This document shows, piece after piece, positions 5,971-12,530 of a stretch of 27,676 nucleotides of DNA (its first letter is position 1; each line of letters opens with the position of its first letter). Source of the stretch: a virus; the IMG/VR virus record IMGVR_UViG_3300032294_000652, positions 1 through 27,676 of that record. One strand, written 5' to 3'. The notes beneath the pieces were generated by a model. The model had not been told where the DNA came from. It saw only the letters and a list, made by a program, of their open reading frames with translations, and did no database searches. Both the position numbers and the translations under genes were made by a program.

Positions 5971-6163
5971 TTTCTCCCCTTAGTTCCTTTGCTGCCCAGC
6001 GCAGGCTCTCTGCGCCTTTTTTGTCTCCGTTGTTGTGTAGCAGATTTGATAGTTCATCAAGTGCGTTTAGTCCGGCTTCAAAGCCTTCGTTGAATGATGC
6101 CATCTCTAGCACGTCTAGCGTGTGGTCGATGGCCGACCGAACACCCTTTGTTGTTTCGCTCAT
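5963..6163 (-). CDS. Small acidic protein with FNEGFEAG motif
   Basis: 66 residues starting MSETTKGVRSAIDH. I chose the ATG at 6163 because AAAGGAGAG lies at ideal spacing; a longer frame to 6217 lacks such a site. ASFNEGFEAGLNALDEL carries the motif shared with two neighbours. It is the first gene of a run of tightly overlapping small genes leading to the HTH and metallophosphoesterase genes. The function is unknown. Confidence 0.65.
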   Translation of the reverse strand: MSETTKGVRSAIDHTLDVLEMASFNEGFEAGLNALDELSNLLHNNGDKKGAESLRWAAKELRGENA

Positions 6164-6234
6164 GTCTCTCCTTTGGTTGATACCTAAGAAGATAGCCGAC
6201 CGAATTTCACAGGTCAAGCATGTTTTTGCAATCG

Positions 6235-6630
6235 TTATAGTTCTGTTATTTTTATTTCTGCGCCAGGAGCACGGTCATCCGCATAAAACTTGCGGGCAAG
6301 AATCTCTACTATCTGGCTGTCGTCGCCCCAGATTACTTCTGATTGGCCGATGCCATCGCCTACGCCTCGGACTAGCTTGTCCAGATCTGGTGGGACTATT
6401 GGCAGCGGGCGCTTGACCATTGTGACGGTCTTTGGGCGTGTGACGTAAAAGTTGACCTCAAGGCGTACAGGGCCGAGGATGATGTTCTGTGATTCGTAGG
6501 CTACACATGCGTCTGCGATAGCCTTGCGCCATTTCTTTAGGCGCTCTCCTTGAGCTTCGACAATCCTGCCCCGAAAGACTCGCTTAGAGCCCTGCGGAGC
6601 AGGTTCGCCGTAAACGTCAAGCTCTAGAAT
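6235..6630 (-). CDS. rusA: RusA-like Holliday junction resolvase, apparent ATT start
   Basis: 131 residues if read from ATT at 6630. N-terminal LDVYGEPAPQGSKRVFRGR and WRKAIADAC, then VNFYVTRPK, PDLDKLVRG (D82, D84, K85), DG and WGDDSQIVE (D103, D104) match RusA along its full length, including the acidic residues that bind the metal. RusA cuts four-way junctions in recombination and before packaging. No ATG, GTG or TTG is available between the upstream in-frame TGA and the conserved N-terminus; the first canonical start is ATG at 6420, which would remove the first half of the domain. ATT overlaps the SSB stop by 7 nt (ATTCTAG). A sequencing error is the alternative. Confidence 0.85.
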   Translation of the reverse strand: MLELDVYGEPAPQGSKRVFRGRIVEAQGERLKKWRKAIADACVAYESQNIILGPVRLEVNFYVTRPKTVTMVKRPLPIVPPDLDKLVRGVGDGIGQSEVIWGDDSQIVEILARKFYADDRAPGAEIKITEL

Positions 6631-6965
6631 GGTGCGTCGTTTGCATCAAATTGTGCATTGGTCTCAAAGGTCTCAATCTCCTTTGGCCAAAGCTTGAATC
6701 GAATCCCTGCGGATCCGTCCTTCTTCTCGTAGGTTGAAATCTTGACATTGCCAGACACTGCAAGCCTCAGACCCTTCTTGGCTTCTGCAAGCCAACCAAA
6801 TTCTGATGCTGGGTCGATGCTGATGTCAATGTAGTCACGGCTAGTGGTTTCCCACTGACCCTGGTCGTTCTTCTGGCGGTGTGCGTGTGAAACGGTCACG
6901 ACCTTGCCCCAAGAAAACTCTTTTACTTCTTCAACAAATCCGGTGAAACTCAGTAGTAGTGCCAT
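6624..6965 (-). CDS. Single-stranded DNA-binding protein (SSB-like)
   Basis: 113 residues with an OB-fold-like strand pattern and a C-terminus FDANDAPF that resembles the acidic, Phe-ended tip of SSB proteins, used to recruit other replication proteins. It lies between the replication genes and RusA, with which its stop codon overlaps. It presumably coats single-stranded DNA in replication and recombination. The body of the protein does not match bacterial SSB closely by eye, so the call rests on the tail, size and context. Confidence 0.65.
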   Translation of the reverse strand: MALLLSFTGFVEEVKEFSWGKVVTVSHAHRQKNDQGQWETTSRDYIDISIDPASEFGWLAEAKKGLRLAVSGNVKISTYEKKDGSAGIRFKLWPKEIETFETNAQFDANDAPF

Positions 6966-6977
6966 GTAGGTTGCCTC

Positions 6978-7238
6978 TCAGACGATGTGGTTTGGATTTA
7001 TGCAGTCGAATCTAGCACAAACTCTTTCGCCTGGCAAGAATGGTTCGCCGTTCTCGTCGATGGGGGTAACCATGTCAAAAGAAAACCTGCCGTGCCAAGG
7101 GTTGCACTTGTACTCGCCATTGGTAACAGTGACCGATCTGCGTGTGCGGCAGTCAGTGCATAGCACTCGGTCTTTGCTGCGCTTCTTTGTGACATCCCAG
7201 GAGAAGCCACAGCGGTAGCACATTTCACGTTCCCACAT
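6978..7238 (-). CDS. Double zinc-ribbon protein
   Basis: 86 residues. CYRC and CTDC (19 residues apart) form one zinc ribbon; a second group, YKCNPWHGR and later CARFDCINPNH, supplies three Cys and His residues for another. The spacing GERVCARFDCINPNHIV is typical of phage zinc proteins that bind nucleic acid or serve as small cofactors. ATG at 7238 is used; the ATG five codons later (MCYRC) is an alternative, since neither has a strong ribosome site. No exact function. Confidence 0.7.
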   Translation of the reverse strand: MWEREMCYRCGFSWDVTKKRSKDRVLCTDCRTRRSVTVTNGEYKCNPWHGRFSFDMVTPIDENGEPFLPGERVCARFDCINPNHIV

Positions 7239-7242
7239 GCGC

Positions 7243-7665
7243 TTAGCTTAGCTTTAGCAGCTGTCCTTTGGCTATAGACACCTCGACAAAGCGCTCGTTC
7301 TTTGTGTAGATAGTGTCTTTGGTAATGATAGGGCTTGAGGCGAATGTAGGGCCGTCGATGACCACAGCGTAGGTCCAGTCATCGTTGAGCATGATGAAGT
7401 TTACGTTGGCTGGGTTCTTGGCGAACTTTAGCTTGCGGGCAGCGAAGTGAATGGTTGGGTACGGGAACTTAGGTCCCTTCCAGTTGTGCTTCACCTCAAC
7501 CTCTAACTCAAATGTACCTCGCTCGTTCTCAACGATTAGGTCTATGCCGTACTGATCTGGGTTGACGTAAACAATCCACCCGTAGCGCACGGTGAAGAAC
7601 GTGATGACGAACTCTTTGGCAGCGTCGTCACGCTCGTATAGCTCCCTAGAGAATGGCTTATTCAC
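7243..7665 (-). CDS. PD-(D/E)XK-type nuclease candidate
   Basis: 140 residues. YGIDLIVE (D42) followed by FELEVEVKHNW (E57, K59) gives the D...ExK triad of the restriction-endonuclease fold, and a FPYPTIHFAARK segment and FIMLNDDW strand follow as in phage proteins of this kind. It may be a Holliday-junction or branched-DNA nuclease or an accessory DNA-cleaving enzyme. The ATG at 7665 overlaps the stop of the replication initiator gene by 8 nt. The assignment is by motif only. Confidence 0.6.
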   Translation of the reverse strand: MNKPFSRELYERDDAAKEFVITFFTVRYGWIVYVNPDQYGIDLIVENERGTFELEVEVKHNWKGPKFPYPTIHFAARKLKFAKNPANVNFIMLNDDWTYAVVIDGPTFASSPIITKDTIYTKNERFVEVSIAKGQLLKLS

Positions 7666-8431
7666 TCAGCCTCTTTGCACACGGTACACACCTAGCAATA
7701 GTCAGGCCGTGCTCACAGAGCGAGGGACCAGATGACTGCTCTTCTGCCTTGCGTTGTTCTTCTAGGAATCGTCTGGACTCTTCACGCTCTCGCTCCTTGC
7801 GAATGCGAGCTCTCTCGGCTGCTTCGGAATCGGCAGATGGTGCTACCTCGTTTTCCCATGAGTCATTGTTCAACCATGTCGCCGGATACTTTGTGAAGTC
7901 GGGGTTGCGCTGAGGATCGTTGCGGTAGGCAATCACCCCAGCCAAGATGTCTTCGAACTTCCCACGTTTCATTGCAGACTTGAAAGCTCTGAATGCTTTG
8001 GCCTTGTCTAGCTTCTTTGGGTAGGCATTCCAGAACTCGTCAAAATGCGCATCAAGTTCTTTAGATTGGTCTTCTTTAGTAATAGTATTCTTATGTGGCG
8101 GATTATCCGATGGCGGAAAACCCGACGACGGTAAATCCGCAGGGTCATGCGTAGTCCACACTGCTTCCCCGAAACGCCCGTGATCATTGGCCTGTGAGCG
8201 TGACAGGTATCCAAGCTGCTCCAGTTCTGCGATCGCAGATCGAATCGCATCCTTGCCTTCTGCGTTTTGTACTGCAAGACCAGAAATGCTAAGTCTCCAA
8301 CCCTGGGAATGACTCATCAACAACGCAAGCAAACCCCTCGCTTTGAACGATAACCGGGAGTCCCTTAGCCAAGCATTTGGGATCTGAGCGAACTGCTCGT
8401 CAAAACTGTGATGTCCTCTAATCAGTGGCAT
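7658..8431 (-). CDS. Replication initiator or helicase-loader-like HTH protein
   Basis: 257 residues. The first ~90 form a winged-helix domain: FAQIPNAWLRDSRLSFKARG, then LLALLMSHSQGWRLSI and GKDAIRSAIAELEQLGYL. This arrangement is typical of phage replication initiators or DnaD-like replisome organisers. The middle (DEFWNAYPKKLDKAKAFRAF to KYPATWLNN) is a conserved element in such proteins. A charged helix (EREREESRRFLEEQRKAEE) and a C-terminal C-H-C-C zinc cluster follow. It starts at ATG 8431, TAATG-coupled to the methyltransferase gene. Confidence 0.75.
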   Translation of the reverse strand: MPLIRGHHSFDEQFAQIPNAWLRDSRLSFKARGLLALLMSHSQGWRLSISGLAVQNAEGKDAIRSAIAELEQLGYLSRSQANDHGRFGEAVWTTHDPADLPSSGFPPSDNPPHKNTITKEDQSKELDAHFDEFWNAYPKKLDKAKAFRAFKSAMKRGKFEDILAGVIAYRNDPQRNPDFTKYPATWLNNDSWENEVAPSADSEAAERARIRKEREREESRRFLEEQRKAEEQSSGPSLCEHGLTIARCVPCAKRLSE

Positions 8432-9075
8432 TAGAAATCAACCTTCTCTAGCAAGATACGCAAGGCAAGCTCAGCCTGTTGTGGCACTACACCGTTCCCA
8501 CATGCCTTCAGTTCGTCTGTACGGCTCAATCCGACGTCTGTGACCCATCCATCAGGCAAACCCATCATCCACTCTGTAAAGGCGCTAGAGAGCCTGTGAG
8601 CCCCGTCCTTGCCATCTGGCTTTGTAGGCAGCGGTGCAGGACGCCCTAGGGTTTCCTCCCAGCGTCGGATAGCTGGCTCGAACTTGCCCCACTCAATCTC
8701 ATCAGTAAGCTCCCCAAGGCTGTCGTTATCAACCACTCGGCTGACCTTGTGCCCGTTTAGGCGAGCAATGTCCATGGCGTTGTCACGGATGCCTACGGTG
8801 TTACCACGCTTGCGGGCTTCTTCCTCTCCTAGTGCGCCACCTTCACCTTGACTGGCTGTTGGGGAACGCAATAATGAAGATTCGGAAACGCTGGTGTGGT
8901 GCTCCGGCGTCGGAAGCTCGTAAACCAGTCCATTTCGCATCGTACCCGAGATCTGCCAAGTCCCCAAGAACGGCTCCCAGTGCTCGAAGAGGAGCCCGTC
9001 CGTCGAGAGCTGCCAAATCTTCTTCTGAGTATTCCATTCCATTTGAGGCTGTTGCGCTGAGTAGTCCTCTGACAT
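8431..9075 (-). CDS. C5-cytosine methyltransferase, C-terminal subunit (motifs IX-X)
   Basis: 214 residues from ATG 9075 (TTG 9081 is an alternative with GGTGG upstream). The N-terminal ~75 residues include LLFEHWEPFLGTW, SGTMRNGLVYELP and SESSLL, a text I recall from the segment that follows the catalytic part in actinobacterial C5 methyltransferases. The C-terminus, IRRWEETLGRPAP, FTEWMMGLPDGWVTD and ELKACGNGVVPQQA, holds the late motifs that complete the AdoMet pocket. It lacks motifs I-VIII, which lie in the neighbouring gene, and shares 233 nt with it in the +1 frame. It is probably the second subunit of a split enzyme, as known for M.AquI. Confidence 0.7.
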   Translation of the reverse strand: MSEDYSAQQPQMEWNTQKKIWQLSTDGLLFEHWEPFLGTWQISGTMRNGLVYELPTPEHHTSVSESSLLRSPTASQGEGGALGEEEARKRGNTVGIRDNAMDIARLNGHKVSRVVDNDSLGELTDEIEWGKFEPAIRRWEETLGRPAPLPTKPDGKDGAHRLSSAFTEWMMGLPDGWVTDVGLSRTDELKACGNGVVPQQAELALRILLEKVDF

Positions 9076-9409
9076 TTTCAATTACCACCAATCTAGGTTT
9101 TAGTTCTTCGATAGCTCTAGCGAACTCTGACCAGAGTCCTGAGCGTGTTCCGTCCTGTAGTCCCGCACGTTTTCCGGCGAGTGATAGGTCTTGGCAGGGA
9201 AACCCACCAGTAAGGATGTCGACTGGCTCTACCTGAGTAAAGTCCACCTTTGATACGTCCTTGTAGTTGGGTACACCTGGGAAGTGCTTGTCCAGAATTG
9301 TGGACGGAGCGTCTTCCCACTCACAGTGCCATGCTACTTCTGCACCAGTTACATTCATTACGGCTAGGTCGAGACCGCCGTAGCCAGAGAAGAGGCTACC
9401 GACTTTCAC
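8843..9409 (-). CDS. C5-cytosine methyltransferase, catalytic N-terminal part
   Basis: 188 residues from GTG 9409 (the frame is open to 9469). LFSGYGGLD (motif I, AdoMet), GGFPCQDLS with Cys72 (motif IV), ENVRG (motif VI) and GAPHQRFRIFI (motif VIII) are intact. It stops after AFPNSQSR, before the target-recognition region and motifs IX-X, which lie in the next gene. The enzyme would methylate C in a short DNA sequence, most likely to protect phage DNA from restriction. GTG 9409 matches the usual start just before GSLFSG; it overlaps the upstream gene by 14 nt. Confidence 0.8.
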   Translation of the reverse strand: MKVGSLFSGYGGLDLAVMNVTGAEVAWHCEWEDAPSTILDKHFPGVPNYKDVSKVDFTQVEPVDILTGGFPCQDLSLAGKRAGLQDGTRSGLWSEFARAIEELKPRLVVIENVRGLLSATASNGMEYSEEDLAALDGRAPLRALGAVLGDLADLGYDAKWTGLRASDAGAPHQRFRIFIIAFPNSQSR

Positions 9410-9647
9410 GGGCTTCGTACTCTCGCATGCGGATAAAAGATTCACGGGCCGACTGATCCCTAGCTCCACCCACCCAGCGTCCTGCGTTGAAGTAAAGCTT
9501 CTTCATGTCTTCTAGTCTTTGGCGTTTCTTCTGACGCTCTTGATTGACTACGGCAAAGCTTCTCAAGGAAGTTTCGTCCAGTGACTCGTCCCCTTCAATC
9601 AGCAATGCCCTGTCTCGCATTTCTTTTGCGAGTAGGTTGATTTCCAT
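9396..9647 (-). CDS. Hypothetical helical protein, 83 aa
   Basis: 83 residues starting MEINLLAKEMRDRALLI. It is charged and mostly helical, with a basic centre (RQKKRQRLEDMKK). The ATG at 9647 follows TAGGAGAGA, a strong ribosome site. Its last codons overlap the methyltransferase start by 14 nt. No family is recognised. It may be a structural or DNA-associated small protein. Confidence 0.65.
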   Translation of the reverse strand: MEINLLAKEMRDRALLIEGDESLDETSLRSFAVVNQERQKKRQRLEDMKKLYFNAGRWVGGARDQSARESFIRMREYEARESR

Positions 9648-9655
9648 TCTCTCTC

Positions 9656-10000
9656 CTAAATTAGATAGCTCGGCGGCTCGGTCACCCCTTTACCGCCTTT
9701 GTTGTCTAATTCATACCAGAGTGAATCAACGATGTCAAACACCGGACTGGAAAAATCATCCCAAGAGCCAAGTTTGTGTCCATAGTCACGTGCCTGGCGA
9801 GCCGTAGCAGCGTCTGACTCCATCATGCCGTTGTACTCAGCGCAGACGAGCATCAGGTTGTCGAAGCGGTCAAGTAGCTTTGAGCCACCCATCGCACGGT
9901 TACGGCGGTGATGTGGAACCAGCGTGTCGCTTGACCCGCAGTGAGCGCAGTGAAAGTCACGCAGTCGTAGCGTGTTGATCATCTTGTTAGTGACGGCCAT
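9656..10000 (-). CDS. HNH endonuclease-like protein
   Basis: 114 residues. FHCAHCGSSDTLVPHHRRNR (CxxC, then HH), AMGGSKLLDRFDNLMLVC and N follow the HNH layout seen in phage endonucleases. The second zinc pair is altered: CAEYN where CxxCN is expected, so zinc binding may be weaker or a different residue takes part. The C-terminal half has aromatic and acidic helices. TAATG couples it to the upstream coiled-coil gene. It may be a homing-type nuclease or a recombination accessory. Confidence 0.75.
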   Translation of the reverse strand: MAVTNKMINTLRLRDFHCAHCGSSDTLVPHHRRNRAMGGSKLLDRFDNLMLVCAEYNGMMESDAATARQARDYGHKLGSWDDFSSPVFDIVDSLWYELDNKGGKGVTEPPSYLI

Positions 10001-10326
10001 TAGAGGCGCATCTCAGCTTGAATCAGCTTGGCTTGGGTCGCAGAAGCCATCAGCGCCGATTCTAGGGACTTTATCTTGACCTTGATGCGATTTACCTTTG
10101 CCTTGCACACATCACGCTTTAGGCGAGCGTCAGAGCTCTCAAGGCGAGCAAGTGCTTGTCGGTCAGCGACCGAACCCTGATTGCGTATAAAGGCTTTTGC
10201 CTCAATCAAGTCAAGCTCATGCTCAGCCTCAGCAAGTTCCATCTCGGCAGCGTACAGAGCCTCAGAGCCTTTGTTGCTCTCTTTAGTTAGCTCCGCTATC
10301 TGTTGTGCTATTTCCAATGGATTCAC
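10000..10326 (-). CDS. Coiled-coil protein, 108 aa
   Basis: 108 residues starting MNPLEIAQQIAELTKES. It is almost entirely helical, with Glu/Ala/Leu-rich coiled-coil segments (residues 8-45 and 65-100). It lies between the annealing protein gene and the HNH gene, with a TAATG junction at 10000. It overlaps the gene upstream by 44 nt. The function is unknown; a scaffold or partner for the recombination proteins is conceivable from its place. Confidence 0.65.
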   Translation of the reverse strand: MNPLEIAQQIAELTKESNKGSEALYAAEMELAEAEHELDLIEAKAFIRNQGSVADRQALARLESSDARLKRDVCKAKVNRIKVKIKSLESALMASATQAKLIQAEMRL

Positions 10327-10495
10327 TGAGAGTCTTCACCCTTTCAAGGTATTGAATTTTCCAGAACTGCGCCTCTTCTTCAAGGTGCGCCTCAAGGTGC
10401 AGAAGGTTTAGTTCCCTTGCCTTGAGCAGCTTTAGTGTCGCTTCCTGGTACGCCTGTTGCAGCTCCAGTATTGACGCTTGTAGCACCGATCCCAT
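10283..10495 (-). CDS. Small helical protein overlapping its neighbours
   Basis: 70 residues starting MGSVLQASILELQQAYQ, with a Leu/Glu-rich amphipathic helix to residue 55. ATG 10495 has AAAGGA upstream, inside the annealing gene, and the frame overlaps that gene by 104 nt and the next gene by 44 nt. The large overlap lies where the annealing protein tail is low complexity. The gene fills an otherwise open 66-nt gap, which supports it. No family is recognised. Confidence 0.5.
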   Translation of the reverse strand: MGSVLQASILELQQAYQEATLKLLKARELNLLHLEAHLEEEAQFWKIQYLERVKTLSESIGNSTTDSGAN

Positions 10496-10985
10496 TAGCT
10501 AGTCCTTTGATTTCCTCTAGCACCTCTTCAGATGCTTTAGCAGCCTTAGCTTCTGCCCATAGTAAGCGCAAGCTCTCCTTGGAGTCTAATACGGAAGCTT
10601 CCATTAGGAAGTCTCGGCTACCTCGAACGACCTTCTGCATTTCCTCACGGGATGCCAAGGTGTTAGAGTTCGACTCTTTCGACATCGAGTATCCGGCAAC
10701 CATCAAGGCTCGGCCAATCGACGAGCTCTCTCCATTTTCCAATGCTGAGGTGGCGTTTGCACCGCCAGTGCCGTCGACTTCAAAAGCGTAGCCAGTTGCC
10801 TTAGCTAAGTAGTTAGCTTGATCACCAGCGGTTAGGTAGATGGTCGACTTGATGACCCAGCGGGTTTTGCCAATCTCTCCATCTATGTTTGTCAGCTCGG
10901 TTACGATGCGGCCGTCTGGGTGGTCTAGGTGAAACTGCGCTAGGCGCTCAGCAACAGTGCTGTACTTCGATAAATCGAATCTCAT
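10392..10985 (-). CDS. ERF/Rad52-like single-strand annealing protein
   Basis: 197 residues. The segment around residues 75-98, ATSALENGESSSIGRALM followed by VAGYSMS, matches the signature ('xSALENxETSAIGRALA') of phage ERF-type annealing proteins. The first half (strands around VTELTNIDGEIGKTRWVIK and a GYAFEVDGTGG turn) is compatible with the Rad52-like fold; the last 45 residues are low complexity and end in KPSAP. It likely anneals single strands made by the neighbouring YqaJ exonuclease. Assignment to a precise subfamily is not certain. Confidence 0.65.
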   Translation of the reverse strand: MRFDLSKYSTVAERLAQFHLDHPDGRIVTELTNIDGEIGKTRWVIKSTIYLTAGDQANYLAKATGYAFEVDGTGGANATSALENGESSSIGRALMVAGYSMSKESNSNTLASREEMQKVVRGSRDFLMEASVLDSKESLRLLWAEAKAAKASEEVLEEIKGLANGIGATSVNTGAATGVPGSDTKAAQGKGTKPSAP

Positions 10986-11185
10986 TCTTCTTCCTCTTCC
11001 TCAAAGGACTCCTCGTCCTCGTCTACTATCTTCCATCCCGACGTGAGATAGAAGCTTGTGTCAAGCGCATCTAGAAAGATGCGTTCAATCTGTCCGTGTG
11101 CGTCTAGAACAATCCCACGGGTCTTGCCCGTAATGTACGTGCCGTCCTTGACAAGCGTGATGCGGTCACCCAAAAACAGTTGCAT
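10982..11185 (-). CDS. SH3-like small protein with acidic tail
   Basis: 67 residues starting MQLFLGDRITLVKDG. I chose ATG 11185 because AAGGGAATGTA precedes it and it overlaps the exonuclease stop as TAATG. The body is a set of short strands (GDRITLV, GKTRGIVLD, WKIVD) typical of SH3-like barrels in phage proteins next to exonucleases. The C-terminus EESFEEEEEE is strongly acidic and may mimic DNA or attract partners. The function is unknown. Confidence 0.65.
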   Translation of the reverse strand: MQLFLGDRITLVKDGTYITGKTRGIVLDAHGQIERIFLDALDTSFYLTSGWKIVDEDEESFEEEEEE

Positions 11186-12075
11186 TACATTCCCTTCTTG
11201 TTGACGATAAGAGAGGGGGTTCCGCCTCGTATCTGACGTGATGCTACTCGCAAAGTCTTGCACTGGTCAAGTTCGATGTATCCAGTCTTGGCGTAGCCCA
11301 TCATGTCAAGCACCTGTGACTTGTATTCAGTCAGCTTGTAGTAGGCAGCGTCGGCAATCTTTTGCGCTGCAATCATGTCAATACCTAGCTGACCGAGGTC
11401 AACCTCACGATCCTCAATCAACGGGTGCATCGAGCGAACTGCCTGATAGGTCGACTCACTGCCGTCCCAAGCTGGCCTCTCGTCTGTGGTCAGCGAGTTC
11501 CAGAACTGCAACGCCTTGTCACGCTGTACGGCCTGCATAAACTCATCCGCCTCGATGTAGTCTTCGTAGGGCTCCATGCCGACTAGACCGACTAGGTAAG
11601 CCTTCTGAATACCCATGACATCCATGTAGTGCTGCACCTGAGCTACGTAGTGCACTGGGGTTGAGTCCCAGGTGTAGCGAGCAGTCTTAGCCTCGATGAC
11701 GAACCACTCACCAGTCTCACGGTGCTTAGCTAGTGCATCGGGGTTAGCGTGTAGGAAAGTCATTTCCTTTGATGCGTATGTGCCAGCCCTAAACAGTTCA
11801 AGCTCAGGGTGATTCATAGCGAACATCTTTAGGATTGGCTCTTCAAGAAGGTTGCCGATCATCGTGGCCGTGTTGCCCTTGAAAGTGTTTTCTATCTTTC
11901 CGGTGCGCTTGGCCCAAAGAGCGTATGCAGACTCCCAAGGATTGAGCCCTAGGATTGTGCCTATCTCGCTACCACCGACCCCGTGTGACCGAACCTCGTG
12001 CCATTCAGGGCTATCTGAGTCAAACTCTCCGATAAATTCTGCACAAGGGAATTCTGACGATTTTGCTAGTTCCAT
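11185..12075 (-). CDS. YqaJ-type exonuclease
   Basis: 296 residues from ATG 12075, preceded by GAGGAGACAAC. The YqaJ/lambda-exonuclease fold is clear: GVGGSEIGTILGLNP (residues 32-45), GNLLEEP, ANPDAL (D113), FVIEAKTA (E128, K130) and VHYVAQVQHYMD (Gln residues). It should degrade one strand of duplex DNA ends to feed the annealing protein. It is the first gene of the leftward replication block and lies 50 bp from the divergent whiB gene. A longer frame to 12150 has no ribosome site and would overlap that gene. Confidence 0.9.
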   Translation of the reverse strand: MELAKSSEFPCAEFIGEFDSDSPEWHEVRSHGVGGSEIGTILGLNPWESAYALWAKRTGKIENTFKGNTATMIGNLLEEPILKMFAMNHPELELFRAGTYASKEMTFLHANPDALAKHRETGEWFVIEAKTARYTWDSTPVHYVAQVQHYMDVMGIQKAYLVGLVGMEPYEDYIEADEFMQAVQRDKALQFWNSLTTDERPAWDGSESTYQAVRSMHPLIEDREVDLGQLGIDMIAAQKIADAAYYKLTEYKSQVLDMMGYAKTGYIELDQCKTLRVASRQIRGGTPSLIVNKKGM

Positions 12076-12076
12076 G

Positions 12077-12105
12077 TTGTCTCCTCTACTAATTGCGAAT
12101 AGGCT
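12077..12105 (+). promoter_or_regulatory. Candidate promoter of the first whiB gene
   Basis: TTGTCT at 12077-12082 and TAGGCT at 12100-12105 are separated by 17 bp, and the TAnnnT -10 form is common in actinobacteria. The predicted start point lies at about 12112, near the GGAGG ribosome site, so the 5' leader would be very short. Inferred from the motif only. Confidence 0.45.
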
Positions 12106-12124
12106 ACAACGGAGGTAGGACATT

Positions 12125-12379
12125 TTGCGAATTAGCGAGAAAAAATACATCGCTCTTCAGTCAGCGATTATCAAAGTGGGCGGCGTCGTCTGCGAGAAAT
12201 ACCCTGAAGCGTTCTATCCGGAAGACTATGGCGTTGCTATTGAGGCAATCAGAGAATTAGAGTCAATCGCCGTGCGTATTTGCATCGCCTGCCCAGTCCA
12301 GAAGCTTTGCCTGGATTACGCAATCACTGCCGAGGAGCCCTACGGGATCTGGGGCGGAACACTGCCGTCTGACAGGTAA
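12125..12379 (+). CDS. whiB: WhiB-family iron-sulfur regulator (first)
   Basis: 84 residues from TTG 12125, with GGAGG nine bases upstream. The four cluster ligands are C23, C53, C56 and C62 (CIACPVQKLC), followed by the GIWGG turn at 74-78. It lacks the long basic C-terminus of typical WhiB proteins. WhiB proteins bind a [4Fe-4S] cluster and the host sigma factor; phage copies such as WhiB of TM4 block host WhiB2 and can interfere with division and superinfection. It is one of only two rightward genes here. Confidence 0.9.
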   Translation: MRISEKKYIALQSAIIKVGGVVCEKYPEAFYPEDYGVAIEAIRELESIAVRICIACPVQKLCLDYAITAEEPYGIWGGTLPSDR

Positions 12380-12383
12380 GAGA

Positions 12384-12419
12384 AGAGGCCCGCCGAAAAG
12401 GGGGTAACGGCGGGCCTCT
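12384..12419 (+). terminator. Hairpin between the two whiB genes
   Basis: AGAGGCCCGCCG at 12384-12395 pairs perfectly with CGGCGGGCCTCT at 12408-12419 around a 12-nt loop. It follows the whiB stop by 5 nt. There is no T tract behind it (GAGAGAG follows), so it resembles the tractless hairpins of actinobacteria rather than a classic terminator. Confidence 0.6.
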
Positions 12420-12495
12420 GAGAGAGAGAAGCAACAAGAGCTGCCTGCAACTAGGTTGCGTATTTATTATGGCACAAGTTAGCCAGTTGTCAAAT

Positions 12496-12524
12496 TTGCA
12501 TTTTCAATAAGTAGTCGATAACTT
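12496..12524 (+). promoter_or_regulatory. Candidate leaderless promoter of the second whiB gene
   Basis: TTGCAT at 12496-12501 and TAACTT at 12519-12524 have the ideal 17-bp spacing, and the A of the start codon at 12531 lies seven bases past the -10 element, where transcription would begin. No ribosome site precedes the ATG. Both facts fit a leaderless mRNA, common in actinobacteria. The site is AT-rich against its surroundings. Confidence 0.6.
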
Positions 12525-12530
12525 TCACTT

